Part shown: piece by piece, positions 6,030 through 9,690 of the stretch
How the letters are laid out: every line of letters begins with the position of its first letter
How positions within the stretch are numbered: the first letter of the stretch is position 1
Source of the DNA: Myxococcales bacterium UBA5297
GTDB taxonomy: Bacteria; Myxococcota; Myxococcia; Myxococcales; UBA5297
Reading direction: 5' to 3'
NCBI GenBank assembly: GCA_002408385.1
Contig: DHSB01000239.1
Location: forward strand, 1 to 9,690
Length of the DNA stretch: 9,690 bases
Notes under the pieces: model-generated
The model's database searches: none
Seen by the model: the letters and a program-made list of their open reading frames with translations, nothing else
What the model was told of the DNA's origin: nothing
Translations under genes and position numbers: made by a program

Positions 6030-6880
6030 GCGCCTTCGAGATCACTCCGATCGGCGCGGTCCGCTCCGGCTACCGCGCATGTGACGAGATCCCTCCGGGC
6101 GGCGGCGCGGCGCAGCTCGAGATCTTCGAGCCGTTTGCCGAGGGCCTGCTCGGGATCGAGCTGAGCTCGCACCTCATCGTCGTCGGCCTGTTCCACCAGG
6201 CTGACCGCAGCCGACTCACTGCCCGTCCCAAGCGCGCCGACCCGGAGGCCGCGCCGCGCGGAGTCTTCGGGACCCGCTCGCCGGCGCGCCCCAATCCGCT
6301 GGGGGTGACCGTGGTGCCCTTGCTGCGCCGCGAGGGGCTGCGCCTGTTCGTCGATCACCTCGACATGCTCGACGGCACGCCGATAGTCGACCTCAAGTCC
6401 TACAGCCCGGGCTGGGACAGCGTCTTCTGCGCGACTCGCGAGCGGCGCGCGCGGGCCTCGGTGCTCGAGCCCGCCCTGCTCGCCTCGCTGCTCGAGCGCG
6501 GCCTCGAGAACCATCTCGGCAAAGCCGCCGCGCACAGCCCCGAGGCTCGGCTCGGGCTGGCCGCGGTCTTCGTGGCGGTGCGCTACTTTGGGGTCGACGC
6601 CCGCGACCCGGCGCTGTCGGTGACGAGCAACCGCTGTGACGCCAGCACCGACGCGCTCCTCGGCACGATGGGCGCCTCCTTCTCCGAATGCCGGCTGCAC
6701 ATTCGCCCTGAGGAAGGCCCGCTGACGCTGCGCTTCGAGTACGAGGGGTGTGCGCTCGTGCTGCGGAGCAGGAAGAACGGCGTCGCTGCTGAGCCCGGGC
6801 GTTGGGCCGAGAGCTTCGAAGCGAAGGTCGAGGCCAATGCCCCCTCGAGCGAGGAGCGCGATGAGAAGCCTGCCGCGTAG
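6026..6880 (+). CDS. TrmO (TsaA)-like domain fused to an FmdE-like domain
   Basis: Encodes 284 residues. The N-terminal half (1-142) has the TsaA/TrmO signature: ITPIGAVRSGY (6-16), GVFGTRSPARPNPLGVTVV (79-97) and LDGTPIVDLKSYSP (115-128). In TrmO this fold uses S-adenosylmethionine to methylate t6A37 of tRNA. The second half (about 155-250) resembles FmdE, the accessory subunit E of molybdenum/tungsten formylmethanofuran dehydrogenase: HSPEARLGLAAVFVAVRYFG, then SNRCDASTDALLGTMGAS. The usual H-x-H-x-C of FmdE is degraded (NHLGKAAAHSP), leaving H170 and C204 as candidate ligands, so metal binding may be altered. Start at 6026 supported by GGAGG (6017-6021) and ATGA overlap with the receptor stop. 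The last 20 bases overlap the next gene. A metal-linked role is inferred, not shown; tRNA methylation is also possible. Confidence 0.8.
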   Translation: MSAFEITPIGAVRSGYRACDEIPPGGGAAQLEIFEPFAEGLLGIELSSHLIVVGLFHQADRSRLTARPKRADPEAAPRGVFGTRSPARPNPLGVTVVPLLRREGLRLFVDHLDMLDGTPIVDLKSYSPGWDSVFCATRERRARASVLEPALLASLLERGLENHLGKAAAHSPEARLGLAAVFVAVRYFGVDARDPALSVTSNRCDASTDALLGTMGASFSECRLHIRPEEGPLTLRFEYEGCALVLRSRKNGVAAEPGRWAESFEAKVEANAPSSEERDEKPAA

Positions 6881-7775
6881 CAACGGGGCCGCCGCCGATC
6901 CCCTGCTCACCTCGGCCGAGGTGGCCGAGCTGCTGCGGGTCCATCCCAAGCACGTCTACCGCCTGCTGCGCCGCGGGATGCCCGCGCGCCGGGCGGGCGG
7001 CAAGTGGCTCTTCTCGCGCGAAGAGGTGCTGCGCTGGGCCGAGGAGTCGGACGGACGCGCCGGCGCCGCCCCATCGGTCGCGGCGCCCTCGCAGGCGAGT
7101 TGGACGGGGACCACCGAGCCCTCGCCCATCCTCGCGGGCGACGACGACCTCGTCGTCGAGGTGCTGCTCGGGCAGCTTCGCCAGCGCGGACAGCCGCTGC
7201 TCGGCTTCCTGCGCGCCGATCGCGCGGTGGGCATCGAGCTGGTCGCGATGGCCGACATCCTGGTGGCCGGCTGGCACGGCCGCGCACCGCCGCCGCGGCT
7301 CGGGGTGAGGCTGGCCAGGCTCCACCTCGTCGAACGCGAGGTCGGGTTTCTGCTGCGCCCCGGGCTCCAGCTCTCGCGGCTCGAGGAGGTCCGAGGGCTG
7401 CGGGTTGCCGGCAGGCCGCTCACCTCGGGTCTGCACGAGGTCGTCGACGCGGCGCTGCGCAACGCGGGGCTCGACCGCGCTGCGCTCGGGAGCGCCACTC
7501 CCCTCGAGTCGAACCTCGCGGTCGCCGCCTCGGTCGTCCGGGGCGAGGCAGACCTGGGCCTTGGCCCGCGCACCTGGGCCGAGCGCTTCGGCCTGGGGTT
7601 CTTCGGCCTCGGGTTCGAGGCGTACGAGCTGCTGGTCGCCGCCTCGGCGCTCGGGGACCCGCACATCGTGCGGCTGTGCGAGGTGGCCCAGAGCGCGCCG
7701 CTGCGCGAGGCGCTCGCGACGATCCCCGGCTACCGGGTGACGAAGACGGGCGAGCTGCGTATCGAGCCGGAGTAG
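6861..7775 (+). CDS. helix-turn-helix protein with molybdate-type PBP-like sensor domain
   Basis: Encodes 304 residues. Residues 16-61 are an excisionase/MerR-like helix-turn-helix (LTSAEVAELLRVHPKHVYRL, then RRAGGKWLFSREEVLRWAEE), a DNA-binding module. After a Pro/Ala/Ser linker (62-92), residues about 93-300 match the PBP-like substrate-binding family (type of Pfam PF12727): LARLHLVEREVGF (151-163), a helix region with R185 and TSG, SNLAVAASVVRGEADLGLGP (217-236), FEAYELL (252-258) and PGYRVTKTGEL near the end. Proteins with this arrangement are associated with molybdate/tungstate genes and are thought to be one-component regulators that sense the oxyanion in the cytoplasm. The start at 6861 is chosen over 6750 because GAGGAG (6851-6856) is 4 bases upstream and the HTH follows; it overlaps the previous gene by 20 bases. 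Last gene of the operon; probable controller of it. Confidence 0.87.
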   Translation: MRSLPRSNGAAADPLLTSAEVAELLRVHPKHVYRLLRRGMPARRAGGKWLFSREEVLRWAEESDGRAGAAPSVAAPSQASWTGTTEPSPILAGDDDLVVEVLLGQLRQRGQPLLGFLRADRAVGIELVAMADILVAGWHGRAPPPRLGVRLARLHLVEREVGFLLRPGLQLSRLEEVRGLRVAGRPLTSGLHEVVDAALRNAGLDRAALGSATPLESNLAVAASVVRGEADLGLGPRTWAERFGLGFFGLGFEAYELLVAASALGDPHIVRLCEVAQSAPLREALATIPGYRVTKTGELRIEPE

Positions 7776-7776
7776 C

Positions 7777-7813
7777 GAGTGAGTTGGGAGTCTTGAGTTT
7801 TGAGTTAGGAGTG
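7777..7813. repeat. short GAGTT-rich direct repeats
   Basis: The stretch after the operon holds repeated GAGTT/GGAGT units (TGAGTT three times, plus GGGAGT and GGAGTG), locally AT-richer than both flanks. It adjoins the palindrome at 7808-7850 and probably belongs to the same intergenic repeat element. Confidence 0.5.
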
Positions 7814-7850
7814 AAAATCCAGGCTCCGGGCGGCCCGGTCTTTCAACTCC
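7808..7850 (+). terminator. long imperfect palindrome after the operon
   Basis: Outer arms GGAGTGAAA (7808-7816) and TTTCAACTCC (7841-7850) pair with one bulge; inside them CCGGG (7826-7830) pairs with CCCGG (7834-7838) around a 3-base loop. It lies 33 bases after the stop of the regulator gene, so it may end the operon transcript, though no U-run directly follows the inner stem except TCTTT (7839-7843). It could also be a dispersed REP-like element. Confidence 0.45.
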
Positions 7851-7916
7851 CAGACCCTCGACCGTCGCGAAGCCTCGATTAGGCGGCCGATTTGGGATCT
7901 GCGGCGACTCACCGAA

Positions 7917-8144
7917 ATGGCCTCGCTCGCGCGTGCCTCGACTCCGAGGCTTTCGATGGTCGCGATGATGGTCGCCGGATTGGTGGCGAGCCTCCTCTTC
8001 TATCGGCGCGCGAGGAGCGTGGGGAAGACCGCGGCCAACCGTCAGTCCTCCCATTCTTTTGGGCTCTCTTCAGCGCTCAAGTTCGCGCTGCTCCTCTCGG
8101 CGGTGCTGCTCATCTCAAAGGCGGCGACGACCTACCTGGGCACG
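7917..8144 (+). pseudogene. fragment of a DUF4010/MgtC-type membrane protein
   Basis: The frame 7917-8201 contains two hydrophobic spans, LSMVAMMVAGLVASLLFYRR (residues 12-31) and SSALKFALLLSAVLLISKAA (51-70), followed by TTYLGT. The motif S-A-L-K-F-A-L-L with V-L-L-I-S-K-A-A is characteristic of the C-terminal DUF4010 region of MgtC/SapB-family proteins, which are over 400 residues long. Here the MgtC N-terminal domain is absent and the match stops at about residue 76 (8144); the last 18 residues to 8201 have no such character and overlap the 3' end of the opposite gene. The piece is therefore truncated at both ends. It lies right at the edge of the lower-GC DNA, so insertion of the restriction-modification region probably broke it. 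Family assignment is from memory of the motif. Confidence 0.65.
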
Positions 8145-8172
8145 GCCTCGAAGCGCGCCTCCATCGGCCAAT

Positions 8173-8949
8173 TCACTCAAGCGCGGACCAATCGGTATTG
8201 ATGACCTTCTCAGCCGCCTTCAATACCGCCTTGATTTCAGCATCGGCCAGTTCCCAGCGAACCGCTTCGTTGCGCCTGACTGCGAACAAGGAGGCGCCGC
8301 CCTCCTCGTCCTCTGGGAATGCATCTGCTCGGTGGGCATCGATAATGATGCCATCGCGTCGGGTTCTGAGCTGATAACCGGTCTGGCTGACCTCAATAGA
8401 GCTCGGTTCGCCCTCCTCCATGATGAGGGTCACCTTGGCCAAGCGGACAAGACCGTCCTTGTCGGGCTGAATGGCGCGCTTACCGAGCGTAAAGTCGCGC
8501 ACCGTCCGGCCATCGACCCGCTCGAACTTGCTCCTGCCTCGGCGCACGAAGTACCAAATCCGAATTGGCACCAGCGCCGTGTCCTCGTCGAATGCGACCC
8601 CTCGACCGAGCAAAGCGACCTGGTGATCAACGATGTCTTGAGCGACTGCTTCCTTCAGGTCTTCGGCGGACGGCACCCATTCGTACTCGCCCTCCTCGGC
8701 GGCGGTCTCCCTAAGCTCCTCAATCCGGCGAGCTGTATTCGGAAAGGCGCCCGCGAGAATCGCGTCGCACATCTCGGAGGCCGTTTCAGTGCCCGGATAA
8801 CCGAGTTTCAGAAGGCTCTCCGAGAGCTCCTCGACGCCAGTAATGGATAACGACTCTGCGGATGTCTCCTCGTACTTCCCCTCAATCTCGACTTCGAGAT
8901 TCAAGTCGACGTCTATCAGAGCGGCCCCTCGTACTCGCTCCAAATGCAT
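8173..8949 (-). CDS. uncharacterised protein of the restriction-modification locus, 5' end frameshifted
   Basis: The open frame from the first ATG encodes 258 residues. An acidic, helical N-terminal half (EVEIEGKYEETSAESLSITG, then EELSESLLKLGY and RRIEELRETAAEEGEYEW) is followed by a strand-rich half (ALVPIRIWYFVRRGRSKFER, then LRTRRDGIIIDAHRADAF) and a helical end finishing WSALE. No signal peptide or membrane span; cytosolic. GC is clearly lower than in the centre (31 of 60 in 8341-8400). The beginning is suspect: the neighbouring frame upstream carries PLYLVRWPRMEASLV and ends WSEYEGPL exactly where this frame continues IDVDLNLE, so the intact gene would run 8173-9057 (294 residues). It follows hsdM with 108 bases between, in the place of an operon partner. 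I recall similar proteins in type I restriction-modification loci but know no function; it is not HsdS or HsdR. Confidence 0.65.
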   Translation of the reverse strand: MHLERVRGAALIDVDLNLEVEIEGKYEETSAESLSITGVEELSESLLKLGYPGTETASEMCDAILAGAFPNTARRIEELRETAAEEGEYEWVPSAEDLKEAVAQDIVDHQVALLGRGVAFDEDTALVPIRIWYFVRRGRSKFERVDGRTVRDFTLGKRAIQPDKDGLVRLAKVTLIMEEGEPSSIEVSQTGYQLRTRRDGIIIDAHRADAFPEDEEGGASLFAVRRNEAVRWELADAEIKAVLKAAEKVINTDWSALE

Positions 8950-9057
8950 GCGCCGGGAGAGTCCAATTCGTCAAGGATTTCGAGCAGGTGCTGCTCATCG
9001 GAAGCGTTGACGAGCGATGCCTCCATCCTGGGCCAACGGACGAGATAGAGCGGGCAT
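8916..9057 (-). pseudogene. frameshifted 5' part of the uncharacterised gene
   Basis: An ATG at 9057 with GGAGG at 9066-9070 begins the frame of the 258-residue protein but hits a TGA after 20 residues. One base on, the frame reads PLYLVRWPRMEASLV, then DEQHLLEILDEL and CIWSEYEGPL up to TGA at 8918-8916, which looks like real conserved protein. Dropping one base just after the ATG and adding one near 8919-8922 joins start, this segment and the downstream frame without a stop, and the two changes cancel. Either two natural compensating indels, two sequencing errors, or overlapping genes with an unusual start; the first or second seems likeliest. Confidence 0.55.
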
Positions 9058-9165
9058 GACTTGCGCCTCCGAAGCGCTGGTCGACGAGCGAGATACGGTT
9101 TTCTCGGCAGACAATCGCGGATGAGCTCAGAGGTCGCCGCCGCCGACCGCTGCCCGTAGCCTTCG
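9058..9165 (-). other. spacer between hsdM and the next gene
   Basis: 108 bases after the hsdM stop with no hairpin or promoter that I can support. It ends with a strong GGAGG (9070-9066 on the minus strand) 8 bases before the ATG at 9057, so the next gene is probably translated from the hsdM transcript. An open frame crosses it from 9194, but its translation here is basic and without recognisable character. Confidence 0.5.
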
Positions 9166-9690
9166 TTACCCTCTCCCCGCCAAATCGGCCTCAATGGCCT
9201 CGAACTGCTCGAGCGCCGTCCGCAAGTCCTCGACGATCTCCGCCGCGATCACCTCCGGCGGCGGCAGACTCGCCGAGTCCTCCAGGCTCTCGTCGCGCAG
9301 CCAGAAGAGGTCGAGGCTCACCTTGTCGCGCTGGAGCAGCTCGTCGAAGCCGAAGGCCCGCCATCGGCCCTCGGGGTTCTTCTCCGACCAGGTCGCCTTG
9401 CGCGCGTGGCGGTTCTCGGGCTGATAGCAGGCGACGAACTCATCGAGGTCTTCGCGCTTGAGCGGGTTGGTCTTGAGCGTGAAGCCCTTGTTCGTCCGCA
9501 GGTCGTAGATCCACAGCTTGTCGGTCCACGGCTTCTCGCGCCCGGGCTTCTTGTCGAAGAAGAGCACGTTCGCCTTTACGCCCTGGGCGTAGAAGATGCC
9601 CGTCGGCAAGCGCAGCAGCGTGTGGACCTCGCACTCGTGCAGCAGCTTTCGCCGCACCACCTCGCCTGCCCCGCCCTCGAACAGCACGTT
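9166..9690 (-). CDS. hsdM: type I restriction-modification methylase subunit HsdM (C-terminal part)
   Basis: The frame is open to the right edge and ends at TAA 9168-9166, giving the last 174 residues. The sequence is clear HsdM: LFEGGAGEVVRRKLLHECEV, LLRLPTGIFYAQGVKANVLF, FFDKKPG, LWIYDLRTNKGFTLKTNPLK, and DEFVACYQPENRHARKATW, then DELLQRDKVSLDLFWLRDE and a helical end EVIAAEIVEDLRTALEQFEA used for subunit contact. HsdM is the N6-adenine methyltransferase that with HsdS forms the modification enzyme and with HsdR the restriction complex. The SAM-binding and NPPF/Y catalytic motifs lie upstream, outside the window. The apparent GTG start near 9687 is only the window edge. No hsdS follows it here; the next gene is the frameshifted uncharacterised one, so hsdS and hsdR must be upstream or absent. 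Confidence 0.93.
   Translation of the reverse strand, partial: NVLFEGGAGEVVRRKLLHECEVHTLLRLPTGIFYAQGVKANVLFFDKKPGREKPWTDKLWIYDLRTNKGFTLKTNPLKREDLDEFVACYQPENRHARKATWSEKNPEGRWRAFGFDELLQRDKVSLDLFWLRDESLEDSASLPPPEVIAAEIVEDLRTALEQFEAIEADLAGRG

Larger units (their letters stand above)
8173..9690 (-). mobile_element. probable horizontally acquired restriction-modification island (left edge)
   Basis: From about 8145 the plus-strand DUF4010 remnant ends and minus-strand genes of lower GC begin (31 of 60 G+C in 8341-8400 against 46 of 60 in 4801-4860). The content, a type I methylase and an associated uncharacterised gene, is typical of laterally transferred defence loci. No integrase, insertion sequence or terminal repeat is visible in the window; the other edge lies outside. 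Confidence 0.45.

Noticed and set aside
6393..8054. Minus-strand open frame of 553 codons across the regulator and spacer
   Set aside because: It runs through three unrelated regions (fusion gene, regulator, intergenic repeat and pseudogene) and has low-complexity composition.

Overview
The window is very GC-rich DNA (one 60-base line inside the receptor gene counts 46 G+C) of a kind typical of Myxococcota or related former Deltaproteobacteria. The organism call rests on that composition, on lipoproteins and a membrane-anchored C-terminus in myxobacterial style, and on dense operons with ATGA stop/start overlaps. It is an inference, not a proven assignment. No rRNA, tRNA or CRISPR array was seen.

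Left part (1-2309). The window opens with the last residues of a protein ending in one membrane span and a short tail, coupled by ATGA to a small lipoprotein gene. Convergent to them is a 189-residue protein of unknown function on the minus strand. After a spacer holding two hairpins comes a minus-strand single-domain cupin, whose leader contains a perfect 9-bp hairpin. Diverging from it is an 87-residue exported or membrane protein whose start codon lies directly after a -10-like box.

Centre (2548-7775). Four plus-strand genes overlap one another and must form one transcription unit: a lipoprotein made of four about 117-residue repeats, each with two conserved cysteines; a TonB-dependent outer-membrane receptor; a TrmO (TsaA)-like domain fused to an FmdE-like domain; and a MerR/excisionase-type helix-turn-helix joined to a periplasmic-binding-protein-like domain of the type found in molybdate-responsive regulators. 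FmdE and PBP-like regulators are both linked to molybdenum/tungsten biology, so the cluster is proposed as a molybdate/tungstate (or related ligand) acquisition and response system, with the repeat lipoprotein and the receptor at the cell surface. This is the most interesting part of the window. A promoter-like region with two exact 7-bp repeats 10 bp apart precedes it, and a palindromic element follows it.

Right part (7776-9690). A broken piece of a DUF4010/MgtC-type membrane protein runs into DNA of clearly lower GC carrying, on the minus strand, the C-terminal part of a type I restriction-modification methylase (HsdM) and a downstream gene of unknown function that appears split by two compensating frameshifts. 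The simplest reading is a horizontally acquired restriction-modification island whose edge lies in or next to the DUF4010 gene, at about 8145-8172.
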